The notes beneath the pieces are model-generated. The model saw only the letters and a program-made list of their open reading frames with translations, made no database searches and was not told where the DNA came from. From the NCBI RefSeq assembly GCF_000318095.2, contig NZ_KB290717.1, forward strand, positions 246,520 through 310,519: a stretch of DNA of 64,000 nt. Reading direction: 5' to 3'. Made by a program: the position numbers and the translations under genes. Shown here piece after piece: positions 8,829 to 18,100 of this stretch. Origin of the DNA: Alloprevotella sp. oral taxon 473 str. F0040 (GTDB lineage: Bacteria; Bacteroidota; Bacteroidia; Bacteroidales; Bacteroidaceae). The first letter of the stretch is position 1. Each line of letters opens with the position of its first letter.

Positions 8829-9848
8829 ATGTCTATTACTCTTCTTGCTATAGAATCAAGTTGCGATGATACCTCTGCTGCAGTAATGCGCGATGGTATT
8901 CTTCTTAGCAATGTAACAGCCTCTCAAGCTGTGCACGAAATGTATGGTGGTGTTGTACCTGAACTGGCAAGCCGGGCTCATCAGCAAAACATTGTTCCTG
9001 TTGTAGATGCTGCTCTGAAGCAGGCCAATATTGAGAAATCGGAACTTTCTGCTATAGCTGTAACTTTGGGGCCAGGATTAATGGGAAGCCTACTCGTTGG
9101 AGTAAGTTTTGCTAAAGGCCTAGCAGCGAGTCTTGGCATTCCACTCATTGATGTTAATCACCTCCATGGCCACATCCTAGCACACTTCATCCAAACACCA
9201 GATGATAAAAAAGAAGTCCCCCCCTACCCTTTCCTTTGTCTGCTTGTCAGCGGTGGCAATTCTCAGATTGTCAAAGTTAATTCACATAATAACTTCGAAG
9301 TACTCGGACAGACCATTGATGATGCTGCAGGCGAAGCTATTGACAAGTGTTCTAAGGTCATGGGACTAGGCTATCCTGGTGGTCCCATCATAGACCGCAT
9401 GGCACGTCAAGGCAATCCTAGAGCTTTCTCATTTGCTAAACCTAATCTACCAGGTTATGATTATAGCTTTTCAGGATTGAAAACTTCTTTCCTCTATTTC
9501 CTTCGTGACAAAGTTGCTGAAAACCCAAACTTTATTGAGAATAACAAAAATGATTTAGCCGCTTCTCTTGAAGCTACCATCATAGAAATTCTCATGAAAA
9601 AGTTAAAGAAAGCAGCTCAAGACATAGGAATTAAACATGTAGCCCTGGCAGGCGGAGTAAGTGCTAATAGTGCACTTCGTAAAGCTTTCCAAGACATGGA
9701 GGATAAAGGTGTTTGGAAGATATATATACCTAAATTCTCCTATACCACCGACAATGCGGCAATGATCGCAATGAGTGGCCACTACCGCTACTTAGATGGG
9801 GAATTTTGTTCGCTTGACAAGCCCGCATTTTCTCGTACAGTATTCTAA
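8829..9848 (+). CDS. tsaD: tRNA N6-adenosine threonylcarbamoyltransferase
   Basis: Transfers the threonylcarbamoyl group to A37 of ANN-decoding tRNAs, acting with TsaB, TsaE and TsaC, none of which lies in this window. The 339-residue length is normal. Signature features are IESSCDDTSAAV at the N-terminus, the metal-binding HLHGHILAH (two His), LLVSGGNSQI, and LAGGVSANSALR near the C-terminus. The gene for the CinA-like amidase starts about 30 bp downstream on the same strand. Confidence 0.97.
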   Translation: MSITLLAIESSCDDTSAAVMRDGILLSNVTASQAVHEMYGGVVPELASRAHQQNIVPVVDAALKQANIEKSELSAIAVTLGPGLMGSLLVGVSFAKGLAASLGIPLIDVNHLHGHILAHFIQTPDDKKEVPPYPFLCLLVSGGNSQIVKVNSHNNFEVLGQTIDDAAGEAIDKCSKVMGLGYPGGPIIDRMARQGNPRAFSFAKPNLPGYDYSFSGLKTSFLYFLRDKVAENPNFIENNKNDLAASLEATIIEILMKKLKKAAQDIGIKHVALAGGVSANSALRKAFQDMEDKGVWKIYIPKFSYTTDNAAMIAMSGHYRYLDGEFCSLDKPAFSRTVF

Positions 9849-9879
9849 ATTATTTATCCATACTCTCATCTCATATCTT

Positions 9880-10398
9880 ATGGACTTAGATTTGAAAGTT
9901 GTCAGCAAGGAAGTCAATGAAATCCTCTGGCGTAACCATCAAACGCTCTCCGTTGCAGAGAGCTGCACAGCAGGCCGTATAGCAAGCGTTATCACAGCTG
10001 TTCCTGGCTCTTCTCAATACTTTAAAGGTGGCGTTGTGGCATACGCTAATGAAGTTAAAATAAATCTTCTCGGAGTAGATGCTCAAGTGATTGAAGAAAA
10101 AACCCCCGTTTGCGAAGAAGTTGCTGTGCAAATGGCACAAGGAGCAAGAAAAACCTTTGATACAGATTATGCAGTTTCTGTGACAGGATTCGCTGGCCCT
10201 GGTGGTCACGATAGTGGTAAAAACTCAGTTCTAGTAGGAACAATCTGGATTGCAGTAGCATCATCTACGAATGTTAAGACTGTTATGCTTGAAGAGGATA
10301 ATGGTCGAGACAAAAACCTTGCTTCAGCTACATCCACTGCTATGCATTTGCTACTCGATCTTCTTAAAGAAGAACTGGGTGGCAGTGAGGAAGCCTAA
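9880..10398 (+). CDS. CinA C-terminal domain protein, nicotinamide-nucleotide amidase type
   Basis: Stand-alone CinA C-terminal domain (about 172 residues), the PncC type that deamidates NMN to nicotinate mononucleotide in pyridine-nucleotide salvage. The core motif VAESCTAGRIASVITAVPGSSQYFKGG is present, with its nucleophilic Ser, followed by VSVTGFAGPGG. The N-terminal molybdopterin-binding half of full-length CinA is missing, as in E. coli PncC. The frame is open upstream into tsaD, but the ATG at 9880 starts the domain cleanly and lies beyond the tsaD stop codon. Confidence 0.88.
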   Translation: MDLDLKVVSKEVNEILWRNHQTLSVAESCTAGRIASVITAVPGSSQYFKGGVVAYANEVKINLLGVDAQVIEEKTPVCEEVAVQMAQGARKTFDTDYAVSVTGFAGPGGHDSGKNSVLVGTIWIAVASSTNVKTVMLEEDNGRDKNLASATSTAMHLLLDLLKEELGGSEEA

Positions 10399-10443
10399 AA
10401 CAGAGTTCTTTTTATTAACTGCGAAGACTCTCAACTAGAAATG

Positions 10444-10475
10444 TCGCATCTTAGTATATACTAGGATGCGATATT
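10444..10475 (+). terminator. Hairpin terminator after the pncC-like gene
   Basis: Long stem TCGCATCTTAGTA / TACTAGGATGCGA (10444-10471) with one mismatch and almost no loop, followed by an AT-rich run. Likely ends transcription of tsaD and the amidase gene. Confidence 0.55.
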
Positions 10476-10509
10476 ATTTATCCCCCCAAATTAAATATAT
10501 GGAAATATT

Positions 10510-10536
10510 GCCGTTTGGAAGTTTACCAGACAGCAA
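10510..10536 (+). repeat. Solo end of the TTTACCAGACAGCAA repeat family
   Basis: Contains GCCGTTTGGAAG then TTTACCAGACAGCAA. The same two blocks in the same order occur, inverted, at 21671-21695. I found no matching second end nearby, so this is a fragment or a shorter family member. Some 45 bp downstream GGATAAAATAGAATCCA resembles GGATAAGATGATAGAATCTA at 21650. Confidence 0.55.
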
Positions 10537-10546
10537 TAAAACTGAT

Positions 10547-10582
10547 ACAGCTCCTTCTCTGCAAAATGCAGAGAAGGAGCTG
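10547..10582. terminator. Bidirectional terminator between convergent genes
   Basis: Perfect 16-bp stem ACAGCTCCTTCTCTGC / GCAGAGAAGGAGCTGT with a 4-base loop, placed between the rightward pncC-like gene and the leftward yebC. It could serve either strand. Confidence 0.7.
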
Positions 10583-10626
10583 TTTGCATCATAGGATAAA
10601 ATAGAATCCATTATAAAGCCAAAGAA

Positions 10627-11358
10627 TCAATCTTCTTCTGGCTTCATATTCGTGTAAACATTCTGAACATCATCAAAATCTTCAAGACGTTCTACCATCT
10701 TGTCAATAGTTTCGCGCTGTTCTGCGCTAACTTCTTTGAGATCATTAGGGATATACGTGAATTCAGCACTTACTATTTCAAAGCCTTCAGCTTCAAGATG
10801 CTTCTGGATTTCACTGAAAGATTTAGGATCACCATAGATTGTCACGCTGCCTTCTTCTTCATCCTCATCAAACTCATCTTCAACTCCATAGTCAATGAGA
10901 TCTAAGATGAGTTCTTCCATATCTAAACCCTCCTTATGCTTAAAGGCAAAGACACATTTATGGTCGAAAAGAAAAGCCAGCGACCCCATAGTACCGAGGT
11001 TACCACTGAATTTATTGAATACAGAGCGAACATCACCTACGGTACGAGTAGGATTGTCAGTAAGCGTATCAACAAAGACAGCTATTCCATGAGGACCATA
11101 ACCCTCGTATGTCATGGTCTTATAATCACTCTGATCTTTTCCCATCGCATTCTTGATGGCACGATCAATGTTATCCTTTGGCATATTCTCACGCTTCGCA
11201 GTTGCAATAATAGCACGTAACGTGGGATTTGTTTCAGGATCAGGTCCGCCGCTTTTTACAGCAACAGCAATTTGTTTACCAATCTTTGTGAAGGTTCTGG
11301 CCATATGCCCCCAACGCTTCATCTTTGCGGCTTTACGATATTCAAATGCTCTTCCCAT
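10627..11358 (-). CDS. yebC: YebC/PmpR-family protein
   Basis: Widely conserved protein of 243 residues beginning MGRAFEYRKAAKMKRWGHMARTF and containing the family blocks NPTLRAIIATAKRENMPKDNIDRAI and YEGYGPHGIAVFVD. Family members have been described as DNA-binding regulators and, more recently, as factors that relieve ribosome stalling. It is rich in acidic residues in the C-terminal half. It lies about 130 bp downstream of pheT on the same strand and ends just before a strong bidirectional hairpin. Confidence 0.94.
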   Translation of the reverse strand: MGRAFEYRKAAKMKRWGHMARTFTKIGKQIAVAVKSGGPDPETNPTLRAIIATAKRENMPKDNIDRAIKNAMGKDQSDYKTMTYEGYGPHGIAVFVDTLTDNPTRTVGDVRSVFNKFSGNLGTMGSLAFLFDHKCVFAFKHKEGLDMEELILDLIDYGVEDEFDEDEEEGSVTIYGDPKSFSEIQKHLEAEGFEIVSAEFTYIPNDLKEVSAEQRETIDKMVERLEDFDDVQNVYTNMKPEED

Positions 11359-11486
11359 AGGAATCTATTTGTTTATTGTGGTTGTTTGGTCTTATGATAA
11401 CCTATTCTTCATATTAGTTCTCCTAAAAGAGTAAAAGTTCGGGTGATAAACATGAAGAAATGGATGTAAATACTATAATAAAATGC

Positions 11487-13958
11487 TTAGCCACGAAGCA
11501 CAGCACCAAGTTGTTGCTCAAGTTGCTTAACTATCTTAGCCATGATAGCCTCGGTTTGTTTGTCATTCATCGTCTTGGCTTCATCTTGAAGTACAAAGGA
11601 TACCGCATAACTCTTCTTCCCAGCTTCAAGATTCTTACCTTCGTATACGTCAAAGAGTTCTACACGCTTCAGAAGTTTCTTTTCACAGGCAAAAGCAATG
11701 CGTTCTATTTCGCCGAAAGTTACTTTAGCATCTAATAGTAAAGCAAGATCACGACGTACAGCTGGGAATTTAGAAATCTCGGTGTATGAAACATCTTTCT
11801 TAGGCAATTTCTTCATAAGAAGTGACCAATTGAAATCAGCATAATATACTTCCGTTTCAATGTCACAAGCTACCAAAAGTGCTTTCTTCACAAGACCAAG
11901 CTCTAAATAGACCTTACCATTACGGTCTACCACGGCAAGACTCTTAGAAAAGATGTCATTTTTTCCATCCTCCACTAAGAATTGGCCAAGCGCAATACCC
12001 AAACGGCGCAAAACGTTAAGAGCATACCCTTTTAATTCATAAACACTGGCTTCTTCATTTGCGTGTGCCCAAGAATTCTCAATCCGACGTCCCGTAATCC
12101 AAAGCCCTAAATGGAGAGCTTCACTATAAGGAGCTAGCACCTTCTCAGCACTACGTTTTTCACCATCATAATGATAGCAGTTGCCTAATTCAAAGAAACG
12201 AAGATTAGCTTCCTTACGATTCACATTGTGTGCAATGCTCTCCAGTCCACCAAATAGGAGAGTTTGGCGCATAACATTGAGATCGCTAGACAAAGGATTC
12301 ATCAAATGCACTAAATGTTCGGGTGCATAGGTCTTCAAATCCTTATAATAAGCTTCACGAGTGAGAGAGTTGTTGAGAATTTCATGGAAACCTTCACCAA
12401 CAAGCTGTTCACTAATGAGATTCTGCAACTTTTGGCTAACATCATTTATTCCCTTAACTGTAAGGGATGACTTTAGACTTGTAGGTATCTCTACATTGTT
12501 GTATCCGTAGATACGCAGAATGTCTTCTACGACATCACAAGGACGTTGTACATCGACACGATAAGCTGGGATTTGTAGAGACAAGCCTTCAGGAGTCTCT
12601 GAGCAGACTTGCATATCAAGAGAAGCTACTATAGACTTCACCAATTCAGGCTCAATATGCTTGCCTATTACTTCATCTACATAGGTATACTCAAGCTGTA
12701 CATCAAAGTGCTTAACCAATGAAGGTTGTTGGACATCAACAATATCCATTGAAATCTCACCACCTGCCAATTCTTTTGCCAGCAGAGCTGCAGCCTTGAG
12801 GGCGTAGATTTGGCCATCAGGATCGATGCCACGCTCAAAGCGGAAAGAAGCATCAGTGTTAAGCCCATGGCGACGTGCACTCTTGCGCACCCAAGTTGGA
12901 TGGAAGTATGCACTTTCAAATACTACATTCTTTGTGGTTTCATACGTGCCACTACCTTTACCCCCAAACACTCCCGCAATACACATAGGAGCTTTCGCAT
13001 TACAAATAGCAAGATCTCTATCAGAGAGTTCGTGTTCTTCACCGTCTAGGGTGACAAACTTTGTCCCATTCTCCAATGTCTTCACCACAATCTCTCCTCC
13101 CTCAATCATGTCAGCATCAAAGCAGTGAAGCGGTTGTCCGTAGGCCATCATGATATAATTCGTGATGTCTACAATATTATTGATGGGGCGCAAACCAATA
13201 GTAGTGAGCTTATCTTGCAACCATTTAGGACTTTCTTGAATGTTGCAACCTTTGAGAGATACAGTAGCATAACGTGGACAAGCATCTGTTTGTTCTACTG
13301 ACACCTTTATGGGTAAATCGTGATTATCTACCTTAAAATTGTCTACACTAGGACGATGCAACTTAGTTGCCTTACCATTACGCAGAAGATAGGCATAGAG
13401 ATCGCGTGCTACGCCCCAATGTGAGCAAGCATCAGCTCGGTTTGGAGTAATATCAACTTCAATGAGGTAGTCACTTTCTAGTCCGAAATACTCAGCAGCT
13501 GGAGTACCTATCATTGTGTCTTCCGGCAAAACCATAATGCCGTCATGACCAGTACCTACACCAATTTCGTCCTCTGCACAAATCATACCCAAGCTTTCGA
13601 CACCTCTAAGCTTAGACTTTTTGATGACAAATTCGCTATCCCCATCATATAATATGGTACCAAGAGTAGCAACAATAACCTTTTGACCAGCAGCAACATT
13701 GTGCGCACCACAAACAATCTGCGTAGGTGCATCACCATTACCCAAATCTACGGTTGTGATGTGCATGTGATCAGAGTTAGGATGTGGTTCACAAGTCAAA
13801 ACATGCCCCACAATGAGTCCCTTAAGTCCACCTCGTATAGTCTGAACTTCTTCTACGCTGCCAACTTCCAAACCAATAGAGGTGAGAGCTACGGCAATTT
13901 CTTCGACCGACATGTCGCAATCGACATATTCTTTCAGCCATTTATAAGATATATTCAT
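11487..13958 (-). CDS. pheT: Phenylalanine-tRNA ligase beta subunit
   Basis: Beta chain of the alpha2beta2 class II enzyme that charges tRNA-Phe. 823 residues, normal for Bacteroidota. Domains in order: tRNA-binding OB-fold (about 40-150, LKGLIVGHVL), B3/B4 editing domain (about 210-380), B5 domain (about 400-480), the catalytic-like core, and the C-terminal anticodon-binding FDX-ACB domain (from about 730, FPAVRRDLALLLD). The alpha subunit gene pheS is not in the window. The start lies next to an intergenic region carrying a 21-bp-phased palindrome array. Confidence 0.97.
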   Translation of the reverse strand: MNISYKWLKEYVDCDMSVEEIAVALTSIGLEVGSVEEVQTIRGGLKGLIVGHVLTCEPHPNSDHMHITTVDLGNGDAPTQIVCGAHNVAAGQKVIVATLGTILYDGDSEFVIKKSKLRGVESLGMICAEDEIGVGTGHDGIMVLPEDTMIGTPAAEYFGLESDYLIEVDITPNRADACSHWGVARDLYAYLLRNGKATKLHRPSVDNFKVDNHDLPIKVSVEQTDACPRYATVSLKGCNIQESPKWLQDKLTTIGLRPINNIVDITNYIMMAYGQPLHCFDADMIEGGEIVVKTLENGTKFVTLDGEEHELSDRDLAICNAKAPMCIAGVFGGKGSGTYETTKNVVFESAYFHPTWVRKSARRHGLNTDASFRFERGIDPDGQIYALKAAALLAKELAGGEISMDIVDVQQPSLVKHFDVQLEYTYVDEVIGKHIEPELVKSIVASLDMQVCSETPEGLSLQIPAYRVDVQRPCDVVEDILRIYGYNNVEIPTSLKSSLTVKGINDVSQKLQNLISEQLVGEGFHEILNNSLTREAYYKDLKTYAPEHLVHLMNPLSSDLNVMRQTLLFGGLESIAHNVNRKEANLRFFELGNCYHYDGEKRSAEKVLAPYSEALHLGLWITGRRIENSWAHANEEASVYELKGYALNVLRRLGIALGQFLVEDGKNDIFSKSLAVVDRNGKVYLELGLVKKALLVACDIETEVYYADFNWSLLMKKLPKKDVSYTEISKFPAVRRDLALLLDAKVTFGEIERIAFACEKKLLKRVELFDVYEGKNLEAGKKSYAVSFVLQDEAKTMNDKQTEAIMAKIVKQLEQQLGAVLRG

Positions 13959-14084
13959 AATGCAATTTCGTTTACTACCTTGAAGTATACAGTACTAATG
14001 AAGAACAATTGAAGCAGCACCTACTAATAAAAATAGATGACAACTAATGATTAATTGCTCATTTTCCAATAGATTCCAATATTA

Positions 14085-14189
14085 TCTCCGAGATTTATAA
14101 AAAAGTCTCCGAGATATTCTAGAAAATCTCTGAGACTTTTTAAATTTTCTCCGAGACTTTTTGGAAAATCTCCAAGAATTGAGTGAGGT
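14085..14189. repeat. Five-unit array of odd palindrome with 21-bp period (array 1)
   Basis: Units start at 14085, 14106, 14127, 14148 and 14169, exactly 21 bp apart. Each begins with a 9-bp odd palindrome: TCTCCGAGA, TCTCCGAGA, TCTCTGAGA, TCTCCGAGA and TCTCCAAGA, separated by 12-bp AT-rich spacers. It lies between divergent pheT and the beta-barrel gene. A second array with the same period is at 59409. Outside the array the 13959-14355 gap shows only a weak TAACTTCGC box at 14313. Confidence 0.85.
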
Positions 14190-14355
14190 TCATAGGAGAT
14201 TACTGTAAAAATAACTCCGCAAATTTACTCATTTCTTTTGAGAATGAAAAGATGAAACTCGCGAAAACACGATTTTCAGTTACCGAAGAGTGAGTAAATG
14301 GGGATTTTTCAGTAACTTCGCAGGTAATTTAAAATGATATTTTACGTATATACCA

Positions 14356-15093
14356 ATGCTAAAAGCTACACATATATTCTGTTTTGGCTTTTTCTTTGCC
14401 GTAAACTGCTTATTCGCTCAGGTGGGTGACCAACGTAGTCAGTGGTCGCTTGGCCTAAATGGTGGCGTTAGCTTAAACAAAATACTCTTCACTCCTAATA
14501 TTCGCCAGTTTTATCAAATTGGTCCTGTGGCTGGTTTGACTGCGCGTTATACCAGCGAAAAGTATTATGGACTAATCTGTGCAATCCAAATAGAGACAAA
14601 CTATTGGCGAGCAGGTTGGAAAGAAGATATTGTTTCATCAAACGCCCTTACATTGCCAGACACGTACCAACGGAAAATAGACTATATTCAAGTACCCATC
14701 ATGGCAAGCTTAGGATTAGGAGAAGAACAACGTGGATTTAAGGGTTTTCTTTTAGCTGGACCTCAATTGAGTTACGCATTGAGAGATGAAGAGCTACGTT
14801 CCTCCACATGGACAACTCATAAAGTCAATGGAGAGTTACAACCTAATCGCGCTAATGGTGTAGTGGCACAATATGGCAAATCTATAGAGAACCATTTAGA
14901 TTATGGAATAGTAGGAGGACTAGGTGCAGAGTTTACAACAGGTATAGGTCACTTTATTGTTGATGCGCGTTATTATTATGGACTATCTGACATTTTCCAC
15001 AATGCCAAAAAGGACCCTTTCGCCAAATCTGCAAACAACACTCTAATGCTGAAGTTTACTTATTTATTGGATTTCCCATGGAGAAAAAAGTAA
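14356..15093 (+). CDS. PorT-type outer-membrane beta-barrel protein
   Basis: 245-residue predicted outer-membrane protein. A Sec signal peptide (hydrophobic FCFGFFFAVNCLFA, then QVGDQR) is followed by alternating beta-strand segments such as WSLGLNGGVSLNK, QIGPVAGLTARY and KIDYIQVPIMASLGL, and a final strand LMLKFTYLLDF ending in aromatic residues. This matches the porin-family/PorT-like barrels (OMP_b-brl type) common in Bacteroidota. Specific function cannot be stated; PorT itself belongs to the type IX secretion machinery but this sequence is not clearly its orthologue. tamB follows 91 bp downstream. Confidence 0.75.
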   Translation: MLKATHIFCFGFFFAVNCLFAQVGDQRSQWSLGLNGGVSLNKILFTPNIRQFYQIGPVAGLTARYTSEKYYGLICAIQIETNYWRAGWKEDIVSSNALTLPDTYQRKIDYIQVPIMASLGLGEEQRGFKGFLLAGPQLSYALRDEELRSSTWTTHKVNGELQPNRANGVVAQYGKSIENHLDYGIVGGLGAEFTTGIGHFIVDARYYYGLSDIFHNAKKDPFAKSANNTLMLKFTYLLDFPWRKK

Positions 15094-15184
15094 TAATCAT
15101 CCTTTTATCATGACTTCTCTTTTGTAGAATCACGATTAACTACCATACATTTCTTCTGTCATTCTCGAATAACTGTAAACTTTC

Positions 15185-18100
15185 ATGCGAAAGCCCAATG
15201 TTCGTCTTTTCTTTCAGTGGTCGTTAGGCATCATCGTGGTGTCTTACGGCTTATTGGTTTTTGCACTTAACACACAGGGTGTGCAAAAACATTTGGCGAA
15301 CGTAATAGAACAACAACTAGAAGAGAAACTACAATCTGAAGTTGAAATAGGCTCTGTCGAAATAGGTCTACTCAATAGCATACATTTACATGATGTGCTA
15401 CTCAAAGACCAATCTGGAAAAACTCTGTTAAATAGTAAGTTGATATTTGGAAAAATTGAACTTACTCCTCTTCTTAAAGGGAAGGTTTCTCTACGCAATG
15501 TCGCTTTGCTTGATGCACACATAACCCTTTACAAATCTAGTAAATCAGGAGCAACCAATTTTCAGTACATTATTGATGCGTTTAGTAGCAAAAACGAAGA
15601 CAACAACTCAAAAACGGACTTACGCATCAATTCTCTTATCATGCGACGATGCATTCTGTCTTACGACGAATTGTTTCATCCGCAACCTCATGCTGGAAGA
15701 TTCACTCCACATCACATAAAATTAAAGAACATTGATGCTATTCTATCACTCAAGTGCTTAACTAACGACAGCATAAACCTGCGCATTCGTCAGTTTTCAG
15801 CTGAAGAAAATTGCGGTTGGAAGCTATCTCACTTGCGCTTCAGGCTTGCTGCTAATCGACACAAAGCAGAGATTCAAGATTTTTCTCTTCAGACTCCTCA
15901 ATCGCGCATCAACCAAGAACGTCTTGTCGCTTCTTATGATGGTTCTTCTCTTGACAAGATTTTTAACTCTTTGGTAGTACAAGGTTCTATCGAAGATGCG
16001 CGCATGGCCACGAATGATATTGCACCCTTATTGCCACAGTTACATCCACTTAACGAGCTCTTTTTTATTAGTAGCAAGTTTGCTGTGAGAAAAGGACAAA
16101 TTAAGCTAACCGATTTAAGATTGAGTAATGCAACTGATAGAATTAATATTATTAGTGATGCAGTTATTTCAATTCCCAATGGTAGCTTTAGTGCTGTGAA
16201 TGCGCATTTACACAAATTCTCCTTCCAGCAACGCTTCGTTCGCTCTGTGATGCAATCACTCTCACTGAAGGATTTGCCACAATGGCTGGGTCCTATTGAT
16301 GAGATTCAACTGCAAGGTAGACTACGTTATGCCGTTAATAATAGTAGTTTCTTCGAAGGAAACATATCATCGCCCATAGGCAGAATTGAAGTTAACGCCA
16401 CATATTGGAAAAACAATATAACAGGGCGCATCTCATCACGTAGTTTACAGCCCTCTATTTTGTCGCAGATTCCCAATTTGCCTACATCCGTCGCGTTTGA
16501 AGCACAAGGTCACATACTATTTAATGACAATGCGCAACCTAATGGTAGATTAGAGTTGAAGATTCCGCATATCGAATTCAACCAACGTAGTTACCAACAC
16601 TTGGCTGCAAGAGCTTCGTTCTTCAATAGCAAAGCAGAAGTATCGCTTGATGCTAAAGATCCATCTCTTCACTTAAACATGGAAGCTCAAGCATTTTTGG
16701 ATAGAAACTGGCACCCTTCGCAACTTTATGCTAGTGGACAAGTGGCGCATTTATCTCCTTCCGAGCTTGGCTTGACTAAGCAGTGGGGAAGTGGAATTTT
16801 TTCCTTTAATTTTGACTTAAAAGCCCCACAGTTTGATTTTAAGCATCCCTATGGACAGCTAAAAGTTCGACAATTTTCGATGAAAAATGTGGGAACACCT
16901 TATTATTTAGACTATCTTTCACTGCATGTTACACCACAGAACAATGGCACACGCCTTAGATTAGAGAGTGACTTTGCTGACGTGACTGCTTTTGGGGCTA
17001 CCGACTGGAAACAAATCAAGAACTCAGCAGAAAAATGGTGGAACATGATATTAAAACAGAAGGACGTTGTTGAAGTTGAGGCTCATGATTCCAAACGAAG
17101 TGATAACAATAAAATAGTAGCTACTCACAATACTGGAACTATAGCATCAGATAGTACTGCTCTAGCATTTGGACTTCATCTTAAGCGTACTGACTTTTTG
17201 CAGCGTATACTTAAAATAGATATCTCTGCTAATCAAGACATTCACGTGGAGGGAAGAATAACCTCTGATGGAAGTAAGTTTCACCTTACGGCTGATGCCC
17301 CAGAAGTGCGTATTGGATCTACAGAATTACAGAATATCACTGTAGCTGCGCGGAGTGAGAACTCTGATTTTCGCTTTCTGGCAAAAGCGCTTCGTCCAAT
17401 GCGTAAGGCAGATTTACAACTTGAACTCCAAGCCTATACAGATAGTGGAAAGTTAAAGACAAACCTACAGTGGGCAGAGCAGAGAAATAAACACTTTTAC
17501 GGTGCGTTTTCTTGTGAAACGCATATTAATGAGCTACATCTCCAACACCTAAAAGGTAGTCATCTACGAGTAGATATTTTACCTACATCACTTGCAGTAA
17601 ATGATACTATTTGGAATATAGAACCAGGTAGCATCGTATTCAATGAAGGGAGATTGAAGATTAATAATCTTTCCTTATCACATGCACAACAAAGATTAGG
17701 GATTTCAGGGGAGTATGCGCAACACAGCGAAGGTCTCTCAGTAAATCTTCGCCAATTTGATGTCGGATATGCACTTTCTATGATTGGTCTTGACGATGTT
17801 GTCTTTGGTGGTCGCGCCACAGGACAAGCGATTATTCGTCCCACAGAACACAATGAATTACATATTCAAGCAGAGCTCGATATCCCACATTTCACTTTCA
17901 ACTATTCTTCACTGGGACATGCAAGAGTGGAGGGTGGTTTCCGAGGAAGTGATCAAACTATTTTCCTCAAAGCTGATATCGAGGAACGGAATATCAGCAA
18001 AACTCAAGTAGCTGGTTATGTGAGTCTTGGCAGAAAAGACTTAGACTTACAAATCAAAGCGAACAACACGTCCATCGGTTTTCTCAATTATTATGTGGAT

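Noticed and set aside
14085-14189. CRISPR array
   Set aside because: Period 21 bp with a 9-bp core and 12-bp spacers is far too short, the core is variable, and there are no cas genes.
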